Shown here: positions 40,394 through 49,845 of the stretch, piece after piece
How the letters are laid out: every line of letters begins with the position of its first letter
Position numbering within the stretch: the stretch's first letter is position 1
DNA from: Flavobacterium algicola
GTDB taxonomy: Bacteria; Bacteroidota; Bacteroidia; Flavobacteriales; Flavobacteriaceae
Length of the DNA: 64,000 nucleotides
NCBI RefSeq assembly: GCF_022399565.1
Contig: NZ_JAJTUT010000002.1
Span: forward strand, 62,001-126,000
Direction: 5' to 3'
Notes under the pieces: model-generated
Database searches by the model: none
The model's input: the letters and a program-made list of their open reading frames with translations, nothing else
What the model was told of the DNA's origin: nothing
Made by a program: the position numbers and the translations under genes

Positions 40394-41503
40394 TTAATTT
40401 TTTTGATATTTAAGCACGTAGCTGTTTGTACCATCACTACCATCCAAAGCTACTCCGCTAGGGCAATAAAGATATTCAGGTTCATTATTGGCATCCATTA
40501 AAAGTTGAGGTCTTTCAAATTTAACTTTCACACCATAACGCGGATTTGCTACTTTCGGAATGCTACCCTTTAGGTAATAATTTTGAAAATTGTGAAATCC
40601 AGAAAGTGGCTCGGAATTAAATGTTAAACCATCCTCAGATACCCAAAGTAATCCTCCACCTTCTTCTAATATACCATGATTATCAGTTGTCATGAGACAA
40701 ATTTTATTTCGCCATAAAAAAGCATTGCCATCTTCTATTCGTACATTGTTTGTCGTAATAGGATTAGGCTGAATGATATAGGGACCTTTTAAATTAGAAG
40801 ACACCGCAACTCCCATGCTTACTTTCCCTTTTGCACCTTCTTTTGCTTTGAAATATAAAAGATAGCTCCCATTTGGATGCTTAATTAAGCTTGGATTATT
40901 GACACCCAAAGCACTCTCATAACACCATATTGTAGCATCGGCTGGTGGGCTAAGTAGAGGTGTATTTTCATTTGGTATTTCACTCCAAGGACCATTAAGG
41001 TTATCGCTAATAAGCATTCCAATTCGCTGACTAGGTCCATGATTCTGATCGCCATCATTGGCAATGTATACAATCACATATTGATTATCAATCTTTTTTA
41101 CACTTGGATTATGAAATCCTGCAGCGTTCCATTTTTGATTGTTTTTTCCTTTTCCGATTACATCTTTAAATTGAAATGGACCTTCTGGATTATTGGCTGT
41201 ATAATGAGCAATTTCACTCTTGTAACGCCAAGCTGTTTTGAAGGGTGTATCTGAGGGCCATCTTGCACAGAAGAGATGAATATTTCCTTCTTCGTCTCTA
41301 ATTGGGGAGCTACCCCATATGTCATAACCCGGTTCATTTACTGCCTGGCCTACAAATTTCCAGCGATCAGACATGCTCGTAGGGACTTTATTTGTGTTTT
41401 TAATATTCATTCTTTCAACTGTTCTGGTTTTAATTCCTTGACAGTTAATAGGTAATAGATATAGGGCTGTTACTATTAGAATTACATTCTTTATAATTTT
41501 CAT
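40394..41503 (-). CDS. GH43/GH117-like beta-propeller glycoside hydrolase
   Basis: 369 residues with an N-terminal signal (about 1-22; the Cys at 21 is not a good lipobox). Repeats typical of five-bladed propellers of clans GH-F/GH117 type: YDIWGSSPIRDEEGNIHLFCARWP, EIAHYTANNPEGPFQF, GFHNPSVKKIDNQYVIVYIAND, GVNNPSLIKHPNGSYLLYFKA and RIEDGNAFLWRNKICLM. The EIAH-xxx-xxPEGP(F/Y) motif is shared with the gene at 57822, so they are paralogues. The substrate is unassigned; such proteins are common in marine galactan loci. Transcribed alone, opposite to GH29, with an imperfect operator upstream. Confidence 0.72.
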   Translation of the reverse strand: MKIIKNVILIVTALYLLPINCQGIKTRTVERMNIKNTNKVPTSMSDRWKFVGQAVNEPGYDIWGSSPIRDEEGNIHLFCARWPSDTPFKTAWRYKSEIAHYTANNPEGPFQFKDVIGKGKNNQKWNAAGFHNPSVKKIDNQYVIVYIANDGDQNHGPSQRIGMLISDNLNGPWSEIPNENTPLLSPPADATIWCYESALGVNNPSLIKHPNGSYLLYFKAKEGAKGKVSMGVAVSSNLKGPYIIQPNPITTNNVRIEDGNAFLWRNKICLMTTDNHGILEEGGGLLWVSEDGLTFNSEPLSGFHNFQNYYLKGSIPKVANPRYGVKVKFERPQLLMDANNEPEYLYCPSGVALDGSDGTNSYVLKYQKN

Positions 41504-41600
41504 AAGAGATTTTTTTTGGTTTTATAGAAAATGTCAATTCCAGATAAATCGCAATACTAGAATTAGCAAAATCAAGTTCATCAGCTAAAGTATTCAAAGT

Positions 41601-41630
41601 TTGATCATAAAATGGGGTTCTAATGTCGCA
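41601..41630 (-). promoter_or_regulatory. Possible shared operator upstream of the GH43/GH117-like gene
   Basis: On the minus strand GCGACATTAGAACCCC matches the operator's first half well, but the second ATTGA half-site is poor and no TAnnTTTG lies 23 bases on (a TGATTTTG occurs about 8 bases later than expected). It is 98-127 bases before the start codon, like the others. Weaker call. Confidence 0.4.
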
Positions 41631-41739
41631 ACAGAGATGCCTTAATGTAGCATAAATTAGAAAAGTCAATGAAATATTTGTTGCGATACTGTGTAAGTGA
41701 CTACTTAAGAGTTGTTTAGGTATCTATTAAAAGTAAAGA

Positions 41740-41795
41740 GCAACAATTTGAACCCTTAATTGAGAATTTTAAAAGTATAAAAGTAAGTTATTTTG
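41740..41795 (+). promoter_or_regulatory. Shared PUL operator plus -7-like element, promoter of the GH-A enzyme gene
   Basis: GCAACAATTTGAACCC then TTAATTGAG (41740-41764) is followed after 23 bases by TTATTTTG (41788-41795), one mismatch from TAnnTTTG. The start codon lies 100 bases downstream. Confidence 0.78.
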
Positions 41796-41895
41796 TAACA
41801 AGCAAAAGGGGGTGAAACATGATAGTATTATTAAAAAAACAATTTGCTATCATTTTCAAATCCTTTTGAAAAACTAACCAACTAAACTTTAAAAA

Positions 41896-43515
41896 ATGAT
41901 GAGAAAAAACTACGTTAAAGTTATTAAGTTATTCATTGTAATAGTATTAATGAATTTTGGTGTATCCAATTTATGGGGGCAAACCACTATTTATACCAAT
42001 GATATGTCCTATATATTAGGAGATACCAAACAAGCTTTTATTACAAATGCAATAACAACCGAAGAAGAGGCAGATAATCTCTTGAAAGGATTTAAGGCTA
42101 TGAAGGTGAACGGAATTCGAATTCCGCTCTTTGGTAGGGATATTTATGGAGTAGATCTAAATCCTAATAAACCAATGTTTGATTATTTTTATAGAGAGGC
42201 ACTATTACAGGGTTTTGAAATTTTTGCCAATCCAGCGCAAGGTGGAGGAGGTGCAAGGGTAGCAAACAATATGTTAAATGGTGAAGTTGCTTCTGTAAAA
42301 GATGTTCAAGCGGCTACTGATGAACTTATTGCTAGAGTATTAGAATTTTCTGCAGAATACCCAGACTGCAAATGGTTAAATCCTTTCAATGAAGACGGAA
42401 GAGCTACCAATAGTACTTGGAGCGTCAGCCAGATAAATACAATTTATGCTGCATTATACAATAATGTAAATGGTGCTGAGTTAATAGGACCCTGTACATG
42501 GGGGCTTCCGGCGGGTATAGACATGCTAGACAATACATTAATAAAAAATTATATTACTGTTGCAGCTAGTCATAATTTAGGTTTTAATCATGGACAATGG
42601 TCAACATTTATAAGTAAAGCAAAGGCTAGTAATCTACCCGTTTGGGATTCTGAAGTTAATCACAATGATAAAAACGATACCGGAACTCGTTTAGAAGCTG
42701 CAATAGCAAATAAAGTGGATGGGCTAGTTCTGTATAATTCTTGGAATACAATCAGCTTAGCTACTGGATATTTAAATTCCGGTGCAGAAGAAATGATGGA
42801 TCTGTACTTAAAACCAGAAGCTGTTGTTGCTGTCAACTATGCACTGAATGGTACAGCTACACAGTCATCAACAAATCCAACTTTTAATAAAGGCCCAGAA
42901 TTAGCAATTGATGATAATACGAATGGCAATTATGGAAGTGGGTCAGTAACTGTTACCAATAGCGAAACTAATCCTTGGTGGCAAGTTGATTTAGGAACTG
43001 ATAAAGCAATAGGCGAAATTAAAGTGTATAATAGAACGGATGGCTGTTGCAAGGCGAGAATGTCTGACTTTACAGTGACAGTGATTAATAGTAGTGGTAC
43101 AACTGTTTTTACAAAATCATATACTACTTATCCAGATCCATACGTACTAATTGATGCTGGAGGTGTACAGGGAAAAATTGTAAAGATTCAGTTAAATGTA
43201 GAGAGTGCATTAACATTGGCTGAAGTTCAGATTTTCTCTTATACCGGCACTCTATCTGTTAAAGAATATAAAAATGCTGAAGTAAACATGTATCCAAATC
43301 CTGTAAACGATAAGTTAAAAGTAATTTCATCAGTAGAAGATTTTAATGAATATAAAGTTTATAGTCTTGGAAGTGGACAACAAGTATTGAAAGGCAAAAT
43401 AGCCAATTCGGCACAAGAGTTTACAATTGATTTCAGTAAACTCTTAAAAGGAGTATATATGTTGAAGTTACAAGGTTCTAATGGAGTAAAAACGACTAAA
43501 GTAATTAAGAATTAA
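41896..43515 (+). CDS. T9SS-secreted clan GH-A-like glycoside hydrolase with F5/8-type (CBM47-like) domain; family not recognised
   Basis: 539 residues. A signal peptide (1 to about 28) is followed by a compact domain (about 30-305) whose strand motifs suggest a clan GH-A TIM barrel: KVNGIRIPLFGRDIYG (70-85), WLNPFNEDG with candidate acid/base Glu166, and LPVWDSEVNHND with candidate nucleophile Glu253. Next is an F5/8-type C or fucolectin-like binding domain (about 314-450; GTATQSSTNPTFNKGPELAIDDN, NPWWQVDLG, TDGCCKARMSDFTV). A T9SS type A sorting domain ends it (about 455-539; VNMYPNPVNDKLKV). I cannot assign it to a GH family. Its secretion, binding module, operator and HTCS neighbourhood make it the best candidate for the endo-acting enzyme that opens the polysaccharide. 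Confidence 0.72.
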   Translation: MMRKNYVKVIKLFIVIVLMNFGVSNLWGQTTIYTNDMSYILGDTKQAFITNAITTEEEADNLLKGFKAMKVNGIRIPLFGRDIYGVDLNPNKPMFDYFYREALLQGFEIFANPAQGGGGARVANNMLNGEVASVKDVQAATDELIARVLEFSAEYPDCKWLNPFNEDGRATNSTWSVSQINTIYAALYNNVNGAELIGPCTWGLPAGIDMLDNTLIKNYITVAASHNLGFNHGQWSTFISKAKASNLPVWDSEVNHNDKNDTGTRLEAAIANKVDGLVLYNSWNTISLATGYLNSGAEEMMDLYLKPEAVVAVNYALNGTATQSSTNPTFNKGPELAIDDNTNGNYGSGSVTVTNSETNPWWQVDLGTDKAIGEIKVYNRTDGCCKARMSDFTVTVINSSGTTVFTKSYTTYPDPYVLIDAGGVQGKIVKIQLNVESALTLAEVQIFSYTGTLSVKEYKNAEVNMYPNPVNDKLKVISSVEDFNEYKVYSLGSGQQVLKGKIANSAQEFTIDFSKLLKGVYMLKLQGSNGVKTTKVIKN

Positions 43516-43570
43516 TTTTAATTAATAAAGAAACATAATAATTTAAGTTAGGTTACTTGTTTGTTTGATT

Positions 43571-43604
43571 AGGGGTTGCTTTCAATGAAAGTAGCCCCTT
43601 TTTT
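43571..43604 (+). terminator. Rho-independent terminator after the GH-A enzyme gene
   Basis: GGGGTTGCTTTC pairs with GAAAGTAGCCCC (G-U pairs allowed) around a tiny loop, followed by six Ts. It lies 56 bases after the stop. Confidence 0.85.
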
Positions 43605-43879
43605 ATCTCTAACTATTATTATTACGGAACGGATATATATTTTGTTGAAGAAATAATATTTTCAAAGCATTAGAGTTTAATAAATAGCAGACATACTTTG
43701 ATAGTATCAAGGTTAATTTTTTGTCCTGTCATTTATCTTTTACTGCAAAACGGTACGCTAACATTCGAATAGCGATTACAACTGTATGATGGGACAGAGT
43801 TGCGTGCTTTGAGTATTATTTACAATTAAACTACTTAATAATTTTGCTGGTCAATTTTAATTTCTCATCCTAACAATTA
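43605..43879. other. Intergenic region between convergent genes
   Basis: AT-rich, between the GH-A enzyme terminator and the HTCS stop. No gene, repeat or clear terminator for the HTCS was seen. Confidence 0.5.
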
Positions 43880-46800
43880 CTATAAATTATCTAGATCTAG
43901 AGGTGCTGAATTTTCAGCATAAGTTTTAATGAACTCTGTTGGACTCATTTTATACTCTTTTTGAAAACATTTCCCAAAGTATTTTTGATTGCTAAAACCT
44001 GTCATATAAGCTATTTCAGAAATATATAAATCGTTCTTCTTTAGCAGTTGTGCAGCCCGCTTTAGACGTATTGTTTTAATAAAGTTTACAGGTGTATCAT
44101 CAACAATGGCTTGTAATTTTCGATATAGATTAGCTCTACTCATACCTACTTCTGAAGCTAAATATTCTACGCTAAGCAAATTATCGTTCATGGAATCTTC
44201 GATAATCTTAATTAATTTTTTTATAAACTTTTCATCATTAGAATCTGTTACAATTTCTGACGGCTCTGATGTAATTACTTTACTATAGCGATCTTTTAAC
44301 TCTTTTCTAGATTCAAGTGCATTTTTCACTTTCCACTTTACAAATTCCAAACTAAATGGCTTTTCAATGTAATCATCCGCACCAAGACTTAGACACTGAA
44401 TCTTAGTTTCTTCAGAATTCTTAGCAGTTAACATAAATATTGGAATATTGTTAGTTTCCTTATTCGACTTCAAACGTTCTAACATTGAAATTCCATCTTC
44501 AATAGGCATAAGAATGTCGCTTATAATTAATTTTGGATTTTCTTTTATAACCATATCATATCCCATTTGACCATTGGAGGCTTCTACTACACAGAAATCC
44601 TTTTTCAACTCATCACGTACCATGCTCCTTAGATCATCATTATCTTCGACAAGTAAAATTTTAGGTTTTGTACCGTTATTAGATTTATTTTTTTCATCAA
44701 ATTCAGAAGAAACTTCTTCAATAATTTGAAATTCAGAGTTTTGTATAAAGTTCTTTTTTAAAGGCATTCCTGTTTTGATACGTTCTTTTTTGTGATATCT
44801 ATTTTTATTTATAGGTAGATAAAATGTAAATTCGGTAAATACATTTTCTTCACTTTCGACCAAAATAAAGCCATGATGTCTCTCAATTAGTTTGTGCACC
44901 AATTCCATCCCTATACCTGTACCAGGAATCTGATTGCTATACGACTTTGTTGCTTGATAATAGCGGTCAAAAATAAATTCCAAATCGGTCTTTGGTATTC
45001 CCATTCCGTTGTCTCTGACAACACATTTAATATAAGTATTTTTATCTAAATCTAATGCATCTATTCTTGGATCATCAATAGTGGCGACTTCTAAAAAGAC
45101 ACTAATTGTACCTTTTTCCTTGGTATATTTGAATGCATTTGAAAGTAGATTGAATAACGTCTTTTCCAAAATATCGACGTCATACCAACCTTTTATCTTG
45201 TCGTCATCGCAAAACAATTCATACTTTATTTCGTAAATTCGGGCAAAGTCATTAAAGCTATCTTTTATGATACTTACATCGTTGACAATGTTATTTTTGG
45301 AGATACTTAAATTATATTTCCCTACGTCATGTTTGCGTATATCCATAATTTGGTCAATGAGTCGGTGCATTCGCAAAGTATTATTGTAAATACGTTGTGC
45401 TGTATTTGGACTCAGATGGAGATTTTTCTCTTTTACCACTTTTTCTATTGTACCAAGAATTAAAGAAAGGGGCGTTCGTAGTTCGTGGGAAATATCAGTA
45501 AAGAAAACCATTTTCATTCTGTTATGCTCATTGTCCTTTTCTCGACTTATACTTTCGGTAACTAAAGTCTTTTTTAATTTATACCATCTTTTTATAAGTT
45601 GATAACCAATGAAAATCAAAATTGCAGCAAAAATCCAGTAAATCAGATATGCCAAATTACTTTTCCAGAACGGGGGCGAAATAGTAAATTTTAATACTGT
45701 AGGTTCCTCATTCCACACGCCGTCGCTATTAGAACTCTTTACCTTAAAAGTGTAGGATCCAGGAGGTAAGTTATTGTAATTTGCATTTCTATTTGATGCT
45801 GTTGTAAATACCCAGTATTCACTTAATCCCTCAAGCTTATATGCATATTCGTTTTTATGAGGCGTGGTTAAGTCCAATGATGAAAAATTCACCACAATGT
45901 TATTTTGATTATACGTTAAAGATATTGGTGTGGCTAAATTGACATTTATTGTACTTACATTTTTTAAATTTGAAATTGCACTACTGTTTTTAGATTCTTC
46001 AAGAATGGTAAAATTTGTTATTACAGTCGACGGAATTTTATCCTTTTTTAGAAATTTATTAGGATAAACAGAGTAGAACCCGCCGCTATTACCAAAAAAC
46101 AAGTGGTTTTTTGCTTTATTAGTAGCTCCACAATTGAAGACAAAATGATTTTCTTTAATACCATCTTCGATACCAAACGGAATGAATTTTTGGGTGCTAA
46201 CATCAAAGCGCGTAATACCATCTTGCGTACTCATCCAGATGTATCCGTTATTATCCTCTTCAATAGCTACTATTGTATTAGGAGTGAGACCTTTGGAGTT
46301 ATTAAAATTTTTAAAGCTGTTTTTTTTCTTTAAATATAAGTTTAAACCTCCTCCACGAGTTCCTACCCAAATATTTTTTTTACTATCCTCTTTTAAACTT
46401 AAAATTGCATTAGATGACAAACCGTCTTTAGTAGGTAAGTACTCACTGAAAGTTTCGTTGTTAAAATCTATTTTAAAAAGTCCTTCACCGCGTGTTCCAA
46501 TCCATAACTGATTATCGCTTGTGAGTAGAAAAACGGAAGTGTGAGTATTAGACATTTTTCTAATTATCCGACTTTTAAACTTTGAGATCGGCATCGCAGT
46601 ATTGATAATGTCAATCCCTCCATCCCATAAGCCTGTCCAGATTTCATTTTTGTTAATAGGAATGATATCTGTTATTCGTTTATTAAATGTTTTAATTTTT
46701 TCAAGCGAAAGAGTATTTGAACTGTTACTGAATTTTACTGATTTGTAGAGAATATTTTCACTACTAATTAATATTTCATTTTTATCATAATCATCTACTA

Positions 46801-48001
46801 TTTTAGATATACTATTGACATTGTCAACATTAGCAATATCTATTTCCCAATATTCTTTACTCTTTGCGTTGTAATTATATAAACCTTTATTTGTACCTAT
46901 AAGTAAGTTGTTTTCTGAGCTAAAATGAAGACTTAACGTCTTAGAATGTTTTAGTTTAGCAGATGTACTCATATTGTGAAAATCAAAAAGAGAAGTTCTA
47001 CTAATATGTTTGTCAATACCATTATGAGAACCTACCCATAAGTTACTGTAGGAATCAAATATCAAGGAATTAATTTGCGTATTTGCTAAACTGTTATTCG
47101 AGTCATAAATAAATTCATAACTGTTATTTCCTCTAACAGCTTTAATTAGTCCATTTGTCGTTCCTATCCATACGCTATTACTACTTGGGTTAATTGCTAT
47201 AGAGCTGAGTTGGTCTCCGGTTCCCTGTGATTTGACGATATTGGGGTAAGATTCCAATGCTTCTAGGTTATAGTCTGATTTATTATATTCAAGAAGGTAT
47301 AAACCTTGTTTAGTTAGCGCTAGTATTTTGTTATTTTCAACTTTTTTTAGTGCAATAATTTCCTTTGTAAAGCTGGTACTAATATATTCGTGTTTCTTGT
47401 TTAAAATAAAAATTCCCTTGTTGGTTCCGACCCAGTAACGATTAAAATCATCTTCAATAAAGGCATCAATTACTTTATCAAATTTAATTAAATTCTGTTT
47501 ACTGTTATAATTGAAGTAGGATTCTAAATTTATCTTATCAGATTGTTGATTAGGTTTAATAAGTACCAATCCAGTATTTCTCGGATTTGCCCAGATATCC
47601 CCTTTGGACGTTTTTTCTAATACTACCGTGGTCACATTCTTATAATACCCCTTAAATTTATTTAATTTTCGGTCGAAGAATATAAGGAAACTTTCGCTTC
47701 CAATCCATAAGTTTTGATTATTGTCTTCGACAATTGAATTAATGCTATTATTAGGAAGAGAATTAGAATCGAACACATTATTTCGATATTCTAAAATATT
47801 ATTTCCATCATAACGATATAATCCAGTATCAGTTCCTATCCACAAATAACCTATACTATCTTCGAACAAGGTATTTACTTTCTTATTAAATGGTGCCCCT
47901 TGAACATTAAGTTCGTAGAAAAACACCTCATTTGATTGTGAGAAACACAGACAGAAATTTAGAAAAAATAGAAGTAAAATACTGGATTTTGATACTGACA
48001 T
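43880..48001 (-). CDS. Hybrid two-component system sensor-regulator (HTCS), probable PUL activator
   Basis: 1373 residues. Signal peptide (1 to about 22), then two seven-bladed Reg_prop propellers (about 25-690; repeated IGT...GLY/WIGT and EDNNQNLWIGS units) and a Y_Y_Y domain (about 700-770). A membrane helix lies near 782-803. HisKA follows with His near 838 (FFTDISHELRTPLSLILG), HATPase_c (about 920-1063; DNGMGIPKTDLEF, GTGIGMELVHKLIERH), a receiver domain (about 1113-1223; Asp near 1163 in LIISDILMPIEDG) and a C-terminal AraC HTH (about 1270-1365). HTCSs sense an oligosaccharide in the periplasm and activate their PUL. It is the only such regulator here and lies in the middle of the operons carrying the shared operator. 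Confidence 0.96.
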   Translation of the reverse strand: MSVSKSSILLLFFLNFCLCFSQSNEVFFYELNVQGAPFNKKVNTLFEDSIGYLWIGTDTGLYRYDGNNILEYRNNVFDSNSLPNNSINSIVEDNNQNLWIGSESFLIFFDRKLNKFKGYYKNVTTVVLEKTSKGDIWANPRNTGLVLIKPNQQSDKINLESYFNYNSKQNLIKFDKVIDAFIEDDFNRYWVGTNKGIFILNKKHEYISTSFTKEIIALKKVENNKILALTKQGLYLLEYNKSDYNLEALESYPNIVKSQGTGDQLSSIAINPSSNSVWIGTTNGLIKAVRGNNSYEFIYDSNNSLANTQINSLIFDSYSNLWVGSHNGIDKHISRTSLFDFHNMSTSAKLKHSKTLSLHFSSENNLLIGTNKGLYNYNAKSKEYWEIDIANVDNVNSISKIVDDYDKNEILISSENILYKSVKFSNSSNTLSLEKIKTFNKRITDIIPINKNEIWTGLWDGGIDIINTAMPISKFKSRIIRKMSNTHTSVFLLTSDNQLWIGTRGEGLFKIDFNNETFSEYLPTKDGLSSNAILSLKEDSKKNIWVGTRGGGLNLYLKKKNSFKNFNNSKGLTPNTIVAIEEDNNGYIWMSTQDGITRFDVSTQKFIPFGIEDGIKENHFVFNCGATNKAKNHLFFGNSGGFYSVYPNKFLKKDKIPSTVITNFTILEESKNSSAISNLKNVSTINVNLATPISLTYNQNNIVVNFSSLDLTTPHKNEYAYKLEGLSEYWVFTTASNRNANYNNLPPGSYTFKVKSSNSDGVWNEEPTVLKFTISPPFWKSNLAYLIYWIFAAILIFIGYQLIKRWYKLKKTLVTESISREKDNEHNRMKMVFFTDISHELRTPLSLILGTIEKVVKEKNLHLSPNTAQRIYNNTLRMHRLIDQIMDIRKHDVGKYNLSISKNNIVNDVSIIKDSFNDFARIYEIKYELFCDDDKIKGWYDVDILEKTLFNLLSNAFKYTKEKGTISVFLEVATIDDPRIDALDLDKNTYIKCVVRDNGMGIPKTDLEFIFDRYYQATKSYSNQIPGTGIGMELVHKLIERHHGFILVESEENVFTEFTFYLPINKNRYHKKERIKTGMPLKKNFIQNSEFQIIEEVSSEFDEKNKSNNGTKPKILLVEDNDDLRSMVRDELKKDFCVVEASNGQMGYDMVIKENPKLIISDILMPIEDGISMLERLKSNKETNNIPIFMLTAKNSEETKIQCLSLGADDYIEKPFSLEFVKWKVKNALESRKELKDRYSKVITSEPSEIVTDSNDEKFIKKLIKIIEDSMNDNLLSVEYLASEVGMSRANLYRKLQAIVDDTPVNFIKTIRLKRAAQLLKKNDLYISEIAYMTGFSNQKYFGKCFQKEYKMSPTEFIKTYAENSAPLDLDNL

Positions 48002-48142
48002 TATTTTTTTATTTTGTTTTGAAAAGTTGTTTAATTACTGTGTACTTACTTAAAGTCAATAGACATATCTAATCTTACTGGTAAAGAAACTTATAGCAAG
48101 TTCCCACTTTTTTTTTGTTATAGACAAAGAGTAAGGGGTAAA

Positions 48143-48172
48143 TATGTCAATAAGTAGGTGTAAAAATGTTGC
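48143..48172 (-). promoter_or_regulatory. Operator-like copy facing the HTCS gene
   Basis: On the minus strand TGCAACATTTTTACACCT then ACTTATTGAC resembles the operator at 14632. No TAnnTTTG lies exactly 23 bases on, though TACTCTTTG (one extra base) is close. It could allow autoregulation or act together with the opposite copy. Weak call. Confidence 0.4.
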
Positions 48173-48203
48173 AATATATAAAATACCTACAACTTTGAGT
48201 TCC

Positions 48204-48260
48204 TGCAACATTTGCGGGCTAAATCTGAGAATTATAATACTATCATTGATGCTACATTTG
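48204..48260 (+). promoter_or_regulatory. Shared PUL operator plus -7 element, promoter of the sulfatase/GH operon
   Basis: TGCAACATTTGCGGGCT then AAATCTGAG (48204-48229) is followed after 23 bases by TACATTTG (48253-48260). The sulfatase start is 81 bases on. The centre (GCGGG instead of AACCC) is diverged but spacing and both ends are kept. Confidence 0.77.
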
Positions 48261-48341
48261 AATTTATAAATAACTGCTGTATGTATTCAGTAGAGCAGAA
48301 CTCATTTTGAGGGAACGCCCCATAATTTAATATAAATAAGC

Positions 48342-49835
48342 ATGATCAAAATTTCAATGCATTTTTCGATTTTATTTTTTGCACTATTCATTTCATCTTG
48401 TAATTTTTTTATGAAGAATGAACAGGATCAAGTCACAGCATCAGGCCGTAATGCCGAGAATATGAACAAACCCAACATTATTTACATTCTTGCTGATGAT
48501 TTAGGTTATGGAGATTTAAGTTCGTACGGTCAAGAAAAATTTAGTACACCTAATATTGATAAGCTAGCTTCTCAAGGAATGTTATTTACGCAATATTATT
48601 CAGGTAGTACAGTATGTGCGCCATCGAGATCTGCTTTTTTAACGGGAATGCACACAGGTCATACTTTTATTAGAGGAAATAAAGAAATTCAGCCAGAGGG
48701 TCAGTTTCCAATTCCAGATAACACAAATACTTTAGCTGAACTATTGAAGGAAGCTGGATATGTGACGGGCGCTTTTGGAAAATGGGGACTAGGTTTTCCA
48801 GGTTCTGAAGGTGATCCAGTAAATCAAGGTTTTGATGTTTTTTATGGATACAATTGCCAACGTTTAGGTCATAAATATTATCCAGATCATTTGTGGTCGA
48901 ACAGGGACTCTATTGTAATACCGGAAAATAGAAATTTTGCTAATAAAGTATATGCGCCAACTCTAATTCATGAGAAAACATTGCAATTTATCGAGCAGAA
49001 TAAAGACAAACCTTTCTTCGCTTATGTTGCGTCTATCATTCCTCATGCGGAACTAGCTGCTCCAGAAGAGCAAATGGAAAAATACAGAAATAAATTTTTA
49101 CCTGAAAAAGCATATGATGGTAACTTTACCAATGACGAATATAGAAACGGTGGGTATGAGCCTCAAAAAGAATCACATGCTGCTTTTGCTGCCATGGTCG
49201 ACTTATTAGATAAGCAAGTAGGGGAGATCATGAATAAAGTAAATGAGTTGGGTATTGCTGATAATACTATTATTGTATTTACATCAGATAATGGACCTCA
49301 TACAGAAGGTGGTGCAGATCCTGATTATTTTAATAGTAACGGTCCATTAAAAGGATTTAAACGTGACTTATACGAAGGTGGAATCAGAGTTCCAATGATA
49401 GTAAAGTGGCCTGGAAAAATTAAAGAAGGTAGTAAATCAGAATTGATAAGTGCGGCATGGGATGTATTTCCAACTGTTTCTGAAATGTTAGGATTAAAAA
49501 CACCTAAAGGATTGGATGGTATTTCTATTTTACCTGAATTATTAGGAAATAAGGAGAACCAAAAACAACACGAATACCTATACTGGGAATTCCACGAAAA
49601 AGGAGGACGTCAAGCAGTAAGAATGGGAGATTGGAAAGCGGTTAAATACAATGTGTTTAAAAAACCAAATGCTCCAATTGAATTGTACAATCTATCAAAT
49701 GATATTGGTGAGAAAAAGAATGTAGCTGCCCAAAACCCTCAGATTGTAAAGAAAATGGAAGGTCTTTTGAAGAGTGCAAGAACACAATCTTCAGTATTTA
49801 CTTTTAGTCAAAAAACATTTTTAGCGGAAGACTAA
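48342..49835 (+). CDS. Formylglycine-dependent (family S1) sulfatase, lipoprotein
   Basis: 497 residues with a lipobox LFISSC (Cys20), so membrane-anchored. Metal site NIIYILADDLGYGD; Cys92 in STVCAPSRSAFLTG is the formylglycine residue; GKWGLGFPG, FTSDNGPHTEGGADPDYFNSN and HEYLYWEFHEKGG follow. It is the paralogue of the sulfatase at 18886, with the same GSTVC, FYGY and YWEF text, but lipidated rather than soluble. First gene of the operon that continues with a GH-A/FN3 enzyme (10-base gap) and another sulfatase (21-base gap). Confidence 0.94.
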   Translation: MIKISMHFSILFFALFISSCNFFMKNEQDQVTASGRNAENMNKPNIIYILADDLGYGDLSSYGQEKFSTPNIDKLASQGMLFTQYYSGSTVCAPSRSAFLTGMHTGHTFIRGNKEIQPEGQFPIPDNTNTLAELLKEAGYVTGAFGKWGLGFPGSEGDPVNQGFDVFYGYNCQRLGHKYYPDHLWSNRDSIVIPENRNFANKVYAPTLIHEKTLQFIEQNKDKPFFAYVASIIPHAELAAPEEQMEKYRNKFLPEKAYDGNFTNDEYRNGGYEPQKESHAAFAAMVDLLDKQVGEIMNKVNELGIADNTIIVFTSDNGPHTEGGADPDYFNSNGPLKGFKRDLYEGGIRVPMIVKWPGKIKEGSKSELISAAWDVFPTVSEMLGLKTPKGLDGISILPELLGNKENQKQHEYLYWEFHEKGGRQAVRMGDWKAVKYNVFKKPNAPIELYNLSNDIGEKKNVAAQNPQIVKKMEGLLKSARTQSSVFTFSQKTFLAED

Positions 49836-49845
49836 TAGAAATATA

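Larger units (their letters stand above)
41504..41895. other. Divergent regulatory region
   Basis: 392 bases without a credible gene. It holds a good shared promoter toward the GH-A enzyme (41740-41795, plus) and a possible operator without a matching -7 element toward the GH43-like gene (41601-41630, minus). Confidence 0.65.
48002..48341. other. Divergent regulatory region between HTCS and sulfatase operon
   Basis: 340 bases without a gene. It carries a strong shared promoter toward the sulfatase operon (48204-48260) and an oppositely oriented operator-like copy toward the HTCS gene (48143-48172). The two TGCAACATTT ends face away from each other about 30 bases apart. Confidence 0.7.

Noticed and set aside
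41445..41669. 74-codon minus-strand open frame spanning the start of the GH43-like gene and its upstream region
   Set aside because: It overlaps a well-supported gene in another frame and covers the candidate operator; composition and lack of motifs suggest a chance frame.
46103..46511. Plus-strand open frames of 76 and 109 codons within the HTCS gene
   Set aside because: Antisense to the Reg_prop propeller region; the repetitive propeller code tends to create such frames.
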